Assembly (NCBI GenBank): GCA_930367215.1
Contig: OV884059.1
Coordinates: 239,319,803 to 239,383,802 of the forward strand
DNA from: Pollenia angustigena
Lineage: Eukaryota; Arthropoda; Insecta; Diptera; Polleniidae
Direction of reading: 5' to 3'
DNA length: 64,000 bases
Shown: piece after piece, positions 11,486 to 22,942 of the stretch
How the letters are laid out: each line of letters begins with the position of its first letter
How positions within the stretch are numbered: the first letter of the stretch is position 1
Made by a program: the position numbers and the translations under genes
Notes under the pieces: generated by a model
Seen by the model: only the letters and a program-made list of their open reading frames with translations
Database searches by the model: none
What the model was told of the DNA's origin: nothing

Positions 11486-11744
11486 CGAGGGTGAAAGAGA
11501 ACGTGTTCGAATAATAGGCTTAGCCGTTAGATAGTTAATATTGTTTTGTTTTATTTATTTCAGCATTATTTTCGTTTGCCTGAACGGTCACATAAACATT
11601 TCTTTCATTTTGCCTTAGCGTTGTTTCACTGTTCTTACTCATGCAAAGAGTTGTTTTTGTTTTTCACCGTTTGCTGTGCTTTAAATATTTGTATTATTTA
11701 TTGTTTTTACAACAACACCAAAAAAAATGTTTTTGTTGAGAGTA

Positions 11745-12120
11745 TGTATGCATCAGGGTTCGAAAAAAAACTGTACATTTTCGTAAAGTATTTTTCTAAC
11801 ACACAAATTATAAAATTTTTTTTGTGCTTGTGTATGTATACACAAACATATTCGGTACACAGCGAGAGTGAGCTGACGCACACAAACACTACGATAACGT
11901 ACACAACTTCTTTTAGCGCACATGTACAGTATTTTTAACGTACTTATCTGTACTTTTTTATTGAACACGTAGTGTATGTAAGGTTAAATAACGTGCGTGT
12001 ACGTATTTTTTAAAGCAAAGAAAATTTTATAAAATCAAAAAAGAGCCAAAAAATATGATTTGAAGGTGAGCTATATAACAGGAGTGCAGAAATAAAAGAA
12101 ACATGCAAAAGTGCTTTAAA
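11745..12120 (+). repeat. Long inverted repeat, left arm
   Basis: This stretch matches, in reverse complement and with indels, 17578-17900. The strongest shared blocks are GTACACAGCGAGAGTGAGCT with the following GACGCACACAAA, and AACAGGAGTGCAGAAAT. The two arms bracket about 5.5 kb containing the 1.7-kb TIR element and the hAT gene. No ORF in the arm is credible. It may be two inverted copies of an unidentified element. Confidence 0.6.
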
Positions 12121-12494
12121 GAAAATGTAATTTTTATTCAATATTTTTTGTTGTGAAAACCAACACATACAAAGAAAAAAGAACAAAAATATTTCATATA
12201 TTTTTTTCATGTACGTACACGGCAAAAAAATTTGTTTTGCATTTTTTGTAAAAATTTTGAAAAAAAAGTTTAGTGCGTGTAAATTTTATTTTAAACCCGT
12301 ACTAACCAATCGAAATGTCCCTTAAGTCTTCCATGATCCGTCCAATAAATTATCCAAATTTATGTCAGTTGTAGATAATTTCAATAAGGGCTTCAGCCTT
12401 AAAATTATAAGTTAAAAAATATCTTTTTCCCATTCATTTTGCAAATCCATTTTGTAAAGAATACAACAAAAATCAATTATGTAAGAGTAGATTT

Positions 12495-14211
12495 GAGTAG
12501 ATGAGTTGCAAAACTCGTTCGTTTCAAAAATTAAAAAAATTGAGATAACAATCGATTTAGACAGATCTTTTAGTACTTTATATGAATATATATATAGATT
12601 GTATCGATTTATGTCCTTTTCTATGTTTTTTTGTGACGTAAAATTGCAGTTGGTAACAAAATTGGTTCATTCCACTCAACAGACATTTTCAAAAATATCT
12701 CTTTGCATTTTGTGTAACAAAACTCGCTGGTTCACTGTTTTAAACTTTCTGTTAGAAGTGTACCAAGAAACCGTTGATTAAATATAGTCGAATTAGGGAA
12801 TTTAAAAATGCAAATTTGTAACCAAGTTCGCTTTGGCTAATTTATTTTTTGTAAATCGTATACATATTGAAATAAATTTTTGTAGGAATGTTCTAATATA
12901 CGACTGGAAATCTCCTGTGGTGAAAAAACTAAGTTTTAAATTCCAACCTTCAAAGCGAATGCTAATAGTTTAAACATGGAAAAGGAACTCGGAAAAAATG
13001 TATGACATTGTTCCAGATATACTTCCCATTAATGTGGGGGCTTACCCGAAAAATGATTTGAGAATACTATTATCTACTCACTTTGGGGAAAATTGGAGAG
13101 AAAATAAAGACTTGCAATTCTATATTCTAGGAGAATAATAGTATTGATTAAGGAACGGAAAAAACAATGACAAGTACACCTAAATTTAGTGGTATAAAAA
13201 CTCATATTTTTTAACACAGCAGGTGGGAGATAAACTACAGCAAGCCACATTTTGAAAACTTTACAAAAGACCGCGAACATTTTAAATTTAAACATTTTCC
13301 TTTGCCCGAATATTTTTTATGTCTCTAATATGTTTTATTTTTGTCGATGATATCCTTAATAAAATAACGTCATATAAGGTAACATACGTTTACTTATTAA
13401 ATTGGACATGATGCTCTTTACCTCCCATGTTGGTATTGATACTGTTCAATCCCTTGACGCGACAGCATCAAGACCAACAACAAAAGGTCTGCTATTTCCG
13501 AAAAATAATACAAGGCTTACACAAATTTGTTTACCTTACTTTTCTTTTCAAAATGTGTTACATATACAAAATTTTACAAGTAACAACTAAAGAAGCATCC
13601 GCATGTTTAAATAAAAATACATATATTTTATTTTCCTGTTAATGATTAACAAAGTTGGTCGAAATAGGTATTTGACTAAATAAAAAAAATAAATAAAAAC
13701 GAAATAGCAGTGTTTTAATTTATCTATTTTAAAAACAAAAGACCGCACTTTTCAATTTACAAAAAAAGACTTCTTTGCCGCTAAGCACATTCTCTCTCCA
13801 GTGGTAATCAAAACTAAGTACACTTGACGCCCTTAACGTCTAAGTAAGTTGGACTTGTTGTTGTTGTTGTTGTTTTTAACTTTTAAATATACTAAAGTTC
13901 AATGATTAGTTTTCCTGGTTGGCTAAAGTGCGTTGCAAAACTAGTTCGATCACATATGGATCGTACCAAAACTAGTTTCTTTCGAAAATTCGTAGCAAAA
14001 CTCGTTCGTTACAAAATTAAATCTATTATTTTTCTATATTTCAGTTGGTTTCAATTTTTCAAATCTTGAGTTATTAATCAAGAATGGCATAACACTTCAA
14101 AATCAAAAAAGTTCAACTAATTTGGTCCAGTTAATCCGGCACTATATGTTTTTTGCATTTTTCCAAAATTCGAAAAAGGTGTAACGAACGAGTTTTCCAT
14201 CTCACCTACTC
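12495..14211. mobile_element. 1.7-kb TIR element with 4-bp ATTT duplication
   Basis: Left end GAGTAGATGAGTTGCAAAAC and right end (reverse complement) GAGTAGGTGAGATGGAAAAC form imperfect terminal inverted repeats that continue as TCGTTCGTTWC. ATTT is present immediately outside both ends (12491-12494 and 14212-14215). Subterminal copies of GCAAAACTMGTTCG occur near the right end (13935-14010) in direct orientation. No transposase can be read. The 4-bp duplication and 5'-GAG termini would be compatible with a Sola-type element, but that is an inference. Confidence 0.65.
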
Positions 14212-14840
14212 ATTTGTAATTGACCATACAATAATTTTTCTGTGAATAAGTTTGAAATTTAAAGCTAACATCAATTTTTTCCAAGTGTTTTTCAATACAC
14301 ACTTTGTTAAACGATATCATACGTTAAACAAAAACAAAATCTACAATGATGATCGCTGTCGTCAATGTTTACCAGCAAAGCATACGAAAGTGTTGTTGCT
14401 TTGCACTTGCGTGTATTCAGTGAAGAAGGACAAAAAAACGAATAAGACAAAATTGTTTGTGTATTTCGTATTGCTAGTGCTGAGTGCTCTATGACTTGTT
14501 GTTGTGCTATACGTTATACGAGTTTATTTGCATAAAAAAAATTATTTTTACACTCATAAAATTATTACGATAATTGATTGTAGATTATTTAATTCGTTTT
14601 TAATATAATAAAAATGCAGTTATTTTACGAATAACTATTCTGCGAATATCTTAAAACTTAAAAATTTAGAAATGTCAAGCCAAAATAAAACAATATTAAT
14701 GTTTTATAAGCATGATAAAAATTTATTCTTTGCAATAAAAAATGTATTATGTTTTCTCAAGGCCAATACAAGCAAATAATGAATAACTTATCACAGATCT
14801 TTTTCATTGTTATTTCATTTAATTTTGTTAATTTTCATAA
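14212..14840. other. AT-rich interval downstream of the hAT gene
   Basis: No supported gene. It presumably contains the 3' untranslated and terminal region of the hAT transposon, but a left terminal inverted repeat matching the proposed right end was not found. The 80-codon frame at 14252-14494 looks random. Confidence 0.5.
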
Positions 14841-16732
14841 TTAAAAACTCCGTTTGATTTTACCATTAATATACATATGTTCCACGTTTAAAGCTGAAAG
14901 CCTATTACGCTGGTCAGAAAGTATGTATTTTAAGGATGAAAAAATTCGTTCAACGCTGACTTGTGTGGATGGTATTGCCAAAATTATTTCAGCTATCTTC
15001 GACAAAGAATTATTAATTTTGGACCAATATTCTAAGATGTTAGAATTTAAAGGCAATCTCGTTTCCCGCTCATGCAACATAAAGTTATTTTCTATATCAG
15101 AAAGTATTGAGTCTGCTTTAGATGAACTAGGATCCAAATTTTGCAGATAATCAGAAAATGACTTTGCTTTTTTACTGGTGGATGGCCCCTCCGCACTTAC
15201 ATATATTTGTCAAAACCCTGCTTTCTTCAAATTTATTTTCTAAAATAAATACATTATTTATTAAAATCATAATTATTCCCTTCTTATTTTTATTTTAAAT
15301 TAGTGAAAATATCAGTTGGATATTTACCAGTTATTGAATTTATCCGCTTATATAAACCGATTATATATTTCTTTGCTCTTTCTTTCTGTTGTGAGTCCAA
15401 ACAAATTTTAATTCTAGGATCCAAAAGTACTGCTGTGTTGAACAATTCCTTATCAAATAATTTAGATTTCCGATGATTTAATGAAGTTTTTAATAATTTT
15501 GACATATCACTCGGCGCTAAATTGTCTACTTGGAATAATAAATCCATTATAATGATATATAGTTCTCTATAACAAAATTGCTCCGATTGCAATTTGATCG
15601 TAGCATTGTAAACTGGTTCGAAAATATCTATAAACTTTTTAACAAAGATCCAATCATTGGCGCTTAAGTACAAACTTTGGTTTTCATTACTCAATGGTTC
15701 AATTATATCCTTGATGTCTAATAATCTTCTGAGCATATCAAACGTGGAATTCCATCTTGTAGCGCAATCTCTTATTGGTTTTTTGTAGTTGCTGGTTTTT
15801 AATATATTTAAATAACTTTGCGTTCTTAATTTTTTAACTATTAATCTAATAGTGTCCAATTTATTTTTAATTTCCAGTACTTTTATAACGTCGAGCACAC
15901 AAAGTTGTAGAGTATGAGCGCCACAACGAACGCCAGTTATATTGTACACTGAAAAATTTGATACAATTACATCCATTTTGTTCTCTATGGAATTAATATC
16001 GATGCATTCTCTTTGTAGGGAATCTTGAAGATTTGTGTTCATGTCTTTCACTGCTTTTACCATATTCGCGCCATTGTCTGTAGTTATTGTTAAAATTTAA
16101 TGAATATTAATCTCGTATTCTTTTAGAACTTCTAATATGATGGTTTTAAGATATTCACTAGTGTGACTTAATTTTAATTCTTTTATTGCCAGAGTTTTAA
16201 TTTTTATAGACGCATTTTTTATATATTGCACATTAATACCGAGAACACTTAAGTCTTGTCTTGTTGCTGCATCAATCTTTAAAGAAATCATTTTGTCTTT
16301 TAAATCATCCATTATATCTAGTTTTACTTTTTTAGAAAATGCTTTTATTCTTTCAGCTACGTTATGCTCATTAACATTTATTCCCAAAGCATCAAATGCC
16401 GGTTGAACTAATATTTTGAAAGCACGATCTTCCGCCATACGCAGTGGGCGTCCATTCCTTGTAAATAATTCTACAATCGCCAATTCAATGTTAGTTTGAT
16501 TGAAATAGGTTGGAACTGTTTTGGTTTTTAAATCATTGACTTTATTTTTATTTGCACACTTTATTGCAACATAATCTGAATATAAAGTAGGGTGAAATCG
16601 TTTTAAATGTCTTTCTAGATTTCCGGTATGATTATTTAATTTTTTTTTACAACTTCCATTATCACAAAATACGTCACTTTCATCGATTACACTAAAATAA
16701 TCGTGCAAAAAATTATTTTTAGGGCGCGGCAT
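14841..16732 (-). pseudogene. hAT-family transposase with BED zinc finger, broken
   Basis: Minus-strand gene starting at the ATG at 16730-16732. The N-terminal BED-type zinc finger shows CDNGSCKKKL followed by HTGNLERHLKRFH. The catalytic core follows, with IDAATRQDLSVLGINVQYI and, after a break, the TTDNGANM block. The insertion domain contains RCGAHTLQLC and CATRWNSTFDMLRRL with the conserved Trp. The C-terminal hATC dimerisation domain (14841-15137) has STQVSVERIFSSL. Damage: one in-frame TAA at 16097-16099, and a frame change within the non-coding-like stretch 15138-15290, which could be a decayed intron or a deletion. The gene is otherwise readable over about 600 codons, so it died fairly recently. 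Confidence 0.85.
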
Positions 16733-17519
16733 CTTACTTTCTTTTCAAACAAATGTTAAATGATCACTTAAAATGCATAATGATTGAAGTCAACCGAAAA
16801 TTCCATAATTTTCTGCGAATTTGTTGCTTTTGGGTTTTTTATGAATGTTATTATATTGAAAGAGTTTGGTGCCATAAATATTGCACATACAAATAGTCAA
16901 GAAAAAAAAAATTACCTTAAATGTATGAACAATTCTTTAACTGAAAAAATTTTTTATTATAAAAAACAAGAGCAGTCATAAAAATGTTTTTTTTTTCTTT
17001 CTTCAAATATACAAGGCACAAGTAAAAAATTTCCATAAAAAGGATCTTCACATGTGTACATATGTACTTAGGTATGCGTACAAATGCACATCAATTGTCT
17101 CAAATGTTTTTTACAATTATTTTACAGCGTTAATGATGCCGCCATAAGTATTGCTTAATAAACCAATGTCCACGCAAGTGCATTCAAAAATTAATAGGTA
17201 AAAAAAAGGATTTACCTAAAATATATAAAAAAAAAACTCTTTTACTGCAAAAAAAAAATATGTATATATGGAATATACATACTTATATATAAAAAAGTAA
17301 GAAAAACTTTTTATTTAACTACAATTTATTTGTATAACGTTTATTTTGTTTGGTTTTTTTGTAATTTCATAAATAATAAACATTAGTTAATGCTGAATTG
17401 TTCTTTTTTGTAAGTAAGAATAGGTTTTATTGTATTTAAAATAGGTATTTTTAATTTGCCAATTTTTTAAATTAAAGTGCCGATAATATCTATTTTTTTT
17501 TTTTAATTTGGCATCCCTG
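16733..17519 (-). other. 5' region of the hAT element and candidate right terminus
   Basis: AT-rich non-coding sequence upstream of the transposase. Near 17505-17519 the plus strand reads AATTTGGCATCCCTG, whose reverse complement CAGGGATGCCAAATT has the form of a hAT terminal inverted repeat. The following 8 bp (TTTGGCGA) would be the target duplication, but I did not find the matching left end. Confidence 0.35.
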
Positions 17520-18482
17520 TTTGGCGAGCAACGTAAAAAACAAACAATTGTTTGCTGAAATAAGCACCAATACTCTGCTCTATAAAACATTGGTACACTT
17601 TTGCATGTTTCTTATATTTCTGCACTCCTGTTATACAACTCACCTTCATATCATATTTTTTGGCTTTGGTCATGTGCGCTAAAAAGTTATTTACGTTCGT
17701 AGTTTTTGTGTGCGTCAGCTCACTCTCGCTGTGTACCGTATATTGTTTCTGCACACATTCACAAACAGAAAAATGTTTTTTTTTATTTTGTATTCTTGTA
17801 ACGAATGTGTATGTGAACTGTTCATGCCAAAATACGGTATGGTACACTTAATTGTGTACTTTACAGTTTTTTTTCGTACTCTGGTATGCATACACATGTA
17901 TGAACATTAATACGTATGTATATATTTTTACTATTTTCCTTTATTTAATTTTATCGTTTGAATTGTTCACTATTATGTTAAATAATTTAAATAACAAAAT
18001 ATATAATTAATTTTAAGCGTCCATTCGCTGCGTATATTACAAAATCAAATATGATTAATTAATAGTTCAAAACGTATGCGGGGTTAAAAATACACGTCTG
18101 TATCACAACAAAGCACAAACCGAACTTGTTAATGATTCTTGTTTTAAATTTTTGGATGTTAGTGTGATATATCAGAAGAATTTTTTTTATTATTTTCCCT
18201 TCAAACATTTTTGAAATTTTTTGGCGATTGCTTGTTTGGCGATGATTCCGCGATCCTTCTCAGGGAATACGAATCGCTAACCATCGCCTATGGCGATGAA
18301 TATGCGAGCGCACACAAGTAGCGGCAATCATCAGTGTTTTTTTATAACTTTCGAAAGAATTTTTTTTCTCTTGTTGTTTTTTTAAGGTAACGGGAAAATA
18401 AATATTTGGTTTCAAGGGCAATTAGCAAAATTGTCATTCCAGTTGAGCAAGTGATTTGTGAAGGGTGTGTTATTTAATATAT
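17520..18482. other. Non-coding interval containing the right inverted-repeat arm
   Basis: Apart from the inverted-repeat arm (17578-17900), this holds AT-rich sequence and a short GCGAT-rich patch at 18216-18340. The patch shares word composition with the palindrome just downstream, possibly as a relic of the same family. No gene seen. Confidence 0.5.
17578..17900 (-). repeat. Long inverted repeat, right arm
   Basis: Reverse-complement partner of 11745-12120. The best block is 17670-17760 (GCGTCAGCTCACTCTCGCTG). Several 60-110 codon frames read on both strands here are artefacts of the repeat. Confidence 0.6.
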
Positions 18483-18841
18483 CTCTGAAAGCAATTTTCA
18501 TCGCCGAATCATCGCCCGCGAATCGCCGGCAAATTGTCTAACATCGCAGCGATGCATCGCGTGGAAGCTAAGTGCGATCCTCTGGCGAATCGGCAAAACG
18601 TTCGCATGTGTCAACCACGTGAATCGCGGTACACGATGTTCACGCGAATCGCGGTACGCGATGTTTACGCGAATCGCGGTACGCGATGTTCAAGCGAATC
18701 GCGATACGCGATTCGCGCGGTTGACACATGCGAACGTTTTTGCGATTCGCATTAAGCTTCCACGCGATGCATCGCGGCGATGTTAGACAACTTGCCGGCG
18801 ATTCGCGGGCGATGATTCGGCGATGGAAATTGTTTGCAGGG
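18483..18841. mobile_element. GC-rich palindromic foldback element, 359 bp
   Basis: Two arms of about 140 bp are near-perfect reverse complements. They share GCCGAATCATCGCCCGCGAA, GCGATGCATCGCGTGGAAGC and ACGTTCGCATGTGTCAACC. The centre has about four 25-bp direct repeats built on GCGAATCGCGGTACGCGATG. The outer ends are CTCTGAAAGC and, on the right, TTTGCAGGG. The GC-rich composition is unlike the surroundings. The element is non-coding and could extrude as a cruciform. No clear target duplication was seen. Confidence 0.75.
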
Positions 18842-19280
18842 TTATAGCATATCAATAATGTAGAAGTATAGTTTTCTCTTTTACTCCAGTTATAAAGTGA
18901 AATTTCGTATTTAAAAAGATACCTTCTATTAACTCAACTATTTTTATTTTGACAATGCTATTGATAATTTGTTTTGATTTTTCTATGTGTGCTAATGTCA
19001 TTTCATATTTATTTATACCAATTTCTCTTTCATGTTAAATAGCGAACCATTTTTATATTAATTTTTTTAAATTGCATTGTTTTCTAAATATCAGGTTTTT
19101 TAATACTGACATAGAGCGAAGGGAAGAAATGTATATCCTTATCTCTTTCATTCGCATTATTATATACTTATTGCCTTTTTCTTGATTAATAAAAATGATC
19201 AATATTGATTTAGTTTAGCTCTTATCAACTTAGAGAAGTTTGTTTAATCTCAGTTAAAAAATAGAAACTAACGTGATCGG
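18842..19280. other. AT-rich interval at the presumed left side of Polinton B
   Basis: No gene recognised. The Polinton terminal inverted repeat would be expected here or just to the left, but I could not pair it with sequence beyond 33 kb. Confidence 0.4.
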
Positions 19281-19637
19281 TTGTGGAAAGTGGAAGCCTC
19301 GAAAAACTTAATCAATAAATTTAACACTCTGAGTTACAGCAAAACCTTAATTCACATTAAGGATCTTTTGATGTCATCTAAATACATCATTATAAGTGCA
19401 AGTAGAGTGAAAACGAAGTATGGAAACTCAATAAAAATTGAGCTGGATGATCTTGTATTATTTTTGCCATATCGCTACAATACGCTAACTGACGAAGATT
19501 TGAAGAATTTATCATCTGGAACGTATCTTATATCCAGGGAAGGAGAGAAAAACTTGCGATTGAAGCCATTCGAGGAGGGAGATATTTTTGTGTCCAATTC
19601 TAGATACCCCATATACGCAAACTTTAACAGTTTTTAA
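19281..19637 (+). CDS. Small Polinton-associated protein, possible OB-fold
   Basis: An open frame of 118 codons beginning with TTG followed by WKVEASKNLINKFNTL. Insect Polinton homologues, as I remember them, begin MWKVEAS, so the initiator ATG appears to have mutated to TTG. The next in-frame ATG is at about residue 31. The core ASRVKTKYGNSIKIELDD then VLFLPYRYN and LTDEDLKNLSSGTYLIS has the alternating beta-strand pattern of an OB-fold, suggesting single-strand DNA binding; that is inference. There are no internal stops. It sits at the element's left side, reading toward the ATPase. Confidence 0.6.
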   Translation: MWKVEASKNLINKFNTLSYSKTLIHIKDLLMSSKYIIISASRVKTKYGNSIKIELDDLVLFLPYRYNTLTDEDLKNLSSGTYLISREGEKNLRLKPFEEGDIFVSNSRYPIYANFNSF

Positions 19638-19750
19638 ATTTTATTTTAATAATAAAATAATAATATGCATATCAATTTAATAATTGTATTAACAATATAA
19701 TAATTAAATAAAAAATATTGGTTTTCTTTTTCAAAATAGTTTTAATTGTT

Positions 19751-20777
19751 TTATTTATTTATTTCTTTTTCAGTTATTTTATACAAACATTTAAGACATA
19801 AATGTCCACAATTAAATGAATCATAATTTTGATGCTGATTGTAGTTATATTTTATATTTCCTCCTAGGTATGGTGGTTGTAAATTTCCAAAACTATTTGT
19901 TTATTGTTTTTATAGTAAGCTACCTAATGTGTACCATTGCCGATTGTAGAATCCAAATTGATTCCTCCACATTCAATATTTCTGGGATGTTTTGGTATTG
20001 AGTCTTACATAAAAATTCCTCTAAAGTGTGGTATATTTTTTGAGAACTTTCGTATATCAATATCAGTCAATGGCCTTCTGGGTAGCTTGCTTAGAAGTTT
20101 TTTGCTATGTAAGCACCTCCACTCGATCGGGTGCCAATTACACCTAAAGCAGTTAATATTGGTATAAGTGGTAAAACACCTCCAATTTTTGGAACATGTA
20201 TTACACGTGGAATTACGATTTCAGATTTTTTCCCCTTAAAAGATTTGTTGATGACTTTACGTGCGATCTTGATAGCAGGGTTAGATCTGTTGGTTTTTCT
20301 TTTTTTTTAATTTTTGTTGTCCTTTTGATCGTTGAATTGAATAGTTTTTTTTTCAAATACCTTATTCAATTTTGAATGTCTATTATTCTTTTGTATAGCC
20401 ATCCCCATACCTAATTTAGTTTTTGCTTTCATTGTGTTGGTAACCAAATATGCAAACGATTTTTCCGGTAGACTGCTATCTGTTGAAAGTACTCGTTCCC
20501 AAGCTCTGTTCTCAAGAATTTTATCAGCTTGATGTCTAATATTTATATCTTTACTTTATGAATAAGAAATAATATCGTGTTCTTTACATGCAGCGTCTAA
20601 TAGATTTGTTCCTTTATCACCTCGTGCTAAACGTTTTTGTAATTTCGTTCCAAGACCGCAATATTGATAACCAGGAAGATGTACTTCGAAAGGAAGTGAG
20701 TTTATTAATGTATTAACAAAACCTCTTCCTTTGATAGTTTTATTGTAATAAAGCTTATTGTTAAAGCGTATCACCAT
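19751..20777 (-). pseudogene. Polinton minor capsid gene: PLA2-like domain plus adenovirus-type cysteine protease
   Basis: Minus-strand gene starting at 20777 (MVIRFNNKLYYN). Residues about 25-70 form a phospholipase A2-like module as in parvovirus VP1: the calcium-loop-like YCGLGTKLQKRL and the His-Asp pair in ACKEHDI. The frame breaks at 20556, then continues in another frame (AWERVLSTDSSLPEKSFAYL) through a hydrophobic PKIGGVLPLIPILTALG segment near 20160. The 3' portion (about 19751-20110) retains the adenain-like protease signature: LTDIDIRKFSKNIPHFRGIFM, the His block GTH then VAYYKN with a stop in place of the expected Trp, and the Cys block SFNCGHLCL. In Polintons the protease processes capsid proteins. 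Multiple stops and frameshifts make this a pseudogene. Confidence 0.7.
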
Positions 20778-20837
20778 TTTATGTTATTTTATTCTATAAG
20801 AAAATATAATATTTAATAGTTTCATTCAGTTGTAAAG

Positions 20838-21524
20838 ATGCGTTTAATAAAACAACATAAAAATATTTTTATTCGCAATAATGATTCTTTAACGAATATA
20901 GAATCAAAAACTAGACATAGTTCTATATTACCAAATTCTATACGCGCGCTAATTGTAGGTCCTTCATATTGTGGAAAGACTAACGTTATGATTAGCTTAT
21001 TAGAAAGTTCTAATGGCCTAAGATTTGAAAACATCTATTTATACTCAAAATCATTGTTTCAACCAAACTATGAATATTTAAGAAAATTAATATCACCAAT
21101 TAAAGGAATGGGGTTTTACACGTTTTCAGATAATGATTCTGATATACCTCCTGATGAAGCACAAAATAATTCAATTATAATATTTGATGATGTTGCATGT
21201 GAAAAACAAAACTATATTCGTGCTTACTTTTGTATGGGTAGACATAAAAATGTGGACTCATTCTACTTATGTCAAACATATACAAGAATTCCTTAACATT
21301 TAATTAGAGATAACGCTAATATGATTATTATGTTTAAGCAAGATGAAATTAATATGAAACATATATATGCTCATCATGTTGGTAGCGATATGAGTTACGA
21401 AAAGTTTCGTGAAATTTGCGGAGAATGTTTGAAAGATAAATATGGATTTTTGGTTATAAGTAAAGATGGTGAATTGAATAATGGAAGATATAGAAAGCGG
21501 TTTGATTACTTCATAACATTATAA
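20838..21524 (+). pseudogene. Polinton A32/FtsK-type genome-packaging ATPase, one stop
   Basis: ATG at 20838-20840. Walker A is visible as IVGPSYCGKTNV at about residues 35-46 and Walker B as IIIFDDV at about 112-118, followed by the GRHKNVDSFYLCQTY sensor-like segment. These identify the DNA-packaging ATPase of Polintons and related viruses, which pumps the genome into the capsid. The frame is interrupted by one in-frame TAA at 21294-21296. Downstream, 21297-21524 continues in the same frame to a natural end (KRFDYFITL). Length, about 228 codons, is as expected. The 60-bp gap to the divergent minor-capsid gene probably holds a bidirectional promoter. Confidence 0.85.
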
Positions 21525-21613
21525 ATAATAGAATAAATTACATACAAGTATTAGTACATCATCGCCCTTTAAAGATATTACAACGAAACTCGTTTTAAAC
21601 TAGCTGATTAAAA

Positions 21614-22532
21614 ATGAATGAAAAAGTATTAAAAGAGCTGATAAAAAAAAGAAATGTTTTAAAGAAGAAATTTCGCAGTATAAAAATTGGTGAAGCTGAT
21701 ACTCGTGAACAACTTAAAGATACATTTAAACCCATAACAGAACCCTTGAAAAATTTCATTAATAGTTCGAAAAATACCAAAGTAAATTCTAAAATTGAAA
21801 AAAATAATATTAAAAATGAAGCAAAACAAAAACAATTTAAAACAGATTCTTATATTCCAATTATAAAACCAGAAAAATATATATTAGCTACTGCTGCAAG
21901 TAACTCTGAAGATTATGATGACGATGATGATGATTTTTATTCTCAACCAGAAACAGAAAATTAAAATAGTCATATAAATTTTAATGATTTGGTATATCTA
22001 GAAAAAAAGGCATGAATTAGACACACTATATGGATTGCATAAAGATTCAAACAATGAATTGAAATTTGGTGATAGTAACATCAAATTTAATAAAGATAGG
22101 ATTCAAGTTGGAAATCAAATATGGGCACTCACTCCAGGTTTATTTTCATTAATGTTCCAAAAAATACCAAAAAACTATGATAAATCCGATGCCTATAAAA
22201 TGGGTTATACCACAGACGGTAATATAAGGGGCACAAGAGCATATAAATATAGAAATATTATTAGAAAATTGATTAAACCTAAGAATCCATCTACCACAAG
22301 ACTGAAATCTCCCACTTCATCTGATATATCAACAACAAAAGAAAATTACATGGGAAGTGGGTTAATGGATTTCAATTCAAATAAACCAAACTATGTATAC
22401 TGGGATGATCCAAATGAGTTGATAGATCGACTAAGACTTCTGCTCGCATCACAAGCTGCAGGTCGCAGCAATCATAATAACGAAATTGTATCTATTATTG
22501 AAGAATTATATGAAGCACAAATTATTGAGTAA
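21614..22532 (+). pseudogene. DUF8207-like Polinton protein, split by a frameshift
   Basis: Frame 1 (21614-21964) starts at ATG with a Lys-rich helical N-terminus (MNEKVLKELIKKRNVLKKKF) and ends in an acidic run of Asp residues. Frame 2, readable from about 22014 to 22532, carries the conserved C-terminal half: GNQIWALTPGLFSLMFQKIP, and near the end YVYWDDPNELIDRLRLLLAS then EIVSIIEELYEAQII. This family recurs in insect Polintons between the ATPase and integrase genes. Its role is unknown; a virion structural role is plausible. The two halves are in different frames, so a frameshift lies between about 21960 and 22013. Confidence 0.7.
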
Positions 22533-22553
22533 CTATTAAATTAACACAAAGCA

Positions 22554-22922
22554 ATGTCTGTTGATAAATTTGGTCACTATATTAACGATACAAGTGGCGT
22601 AATTTCTATGAAAAATGCACCTAAATTGCTTGGGTTCTTTATGGATACAGATAACAACATTGATGTTCAAAACAAAAGAATCAAAAATATGTCGAATGCT
22701 TTGGAAGAAAACAATGGTGTCAATAAAATGTTTTTGCAATCTCAAATTGAAAAAACACAGAAGGAGATAATGGATCAATTAAACAAGAATATTGATGAAG
22801 TTTATCAAATAATAGAGAAAATTAAAAAAAATTTTGAAAGAAGAATCAAAACCTTAAATCAGAAACTATATAACAGGCTTGATATTAAAAATAAAGAACA
22901 TGAGATTACAATGTTCCCTTAA
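22554..22922 (+). CDS. Polinton-associated coiled-coil protein, fibre-like
   Basis: Intact 122-codon frame from ATG at 22554. The N-terminal MSVDKFGHYINDTSGVISMK is a motif I associate with the corresponding small protein of insect Polintons. Residues about 40-115 are mostly charged and helical (NKNIDEVYQIIEKIKKNFER), suggesting a trimeric or dimeric coiled coil, as in a spike or fibre, or a scaffolding protein. It is 21 bp downstream of the DUF8207-like gene and 20 bp upstream of the integrase start, like a compact gene cluster. No damage is visible. Function is inferred only from context. Confidence 0.6.
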   Translation: MSVDKFGHYINDTSGVISMKNAPKLLGFFMDTDNNIDVQNKRIKNMSNALEENNGVNKMFLQSQIEKTQKEIMDQLNKNIDEVYQIIEKIKKNFERRIKTLNQKLYNRLDIKNKEHEITMFP

Positions 22923-22942
22923 GTAAAGAAGACTTAATAACA

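Larger units (their letters stand above)
7432..11552 (-). mobile_element. Jockey-clade-like non-LTR retrotransposon (LINE), decayed
   Basis: Minus-strand element with the two-ORF LINE layout: a zinc-knuckle ORF1 (10190-11485) followed by an endonuclease/reverse-transcriptase ORF2 (7613-10133). A 27-bp T run on the plus strand (7432-7458) is the 3' poly(A) tail, which fixes orientation and 3' end. The 5' end is not clearly delimited. ORF1 stays open upstream to about 11553 with no ATG, so the element is probably 5'-truncated. No target-site duplication could be recognised. Confidence 0.8.

Noticed and set aside
11546..11968. Overlapping 65-130 codon frames on both strands
   Set aside because: They lie in the long inverted-repeat arm, are Cys/Phe/Tyr-rich with low-complexity codons, and match no family.
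18534..18855. Arg-rich frames on both strands
   Set aside because: Produced by the GCGAAT-type palindrome and its tandem centre.
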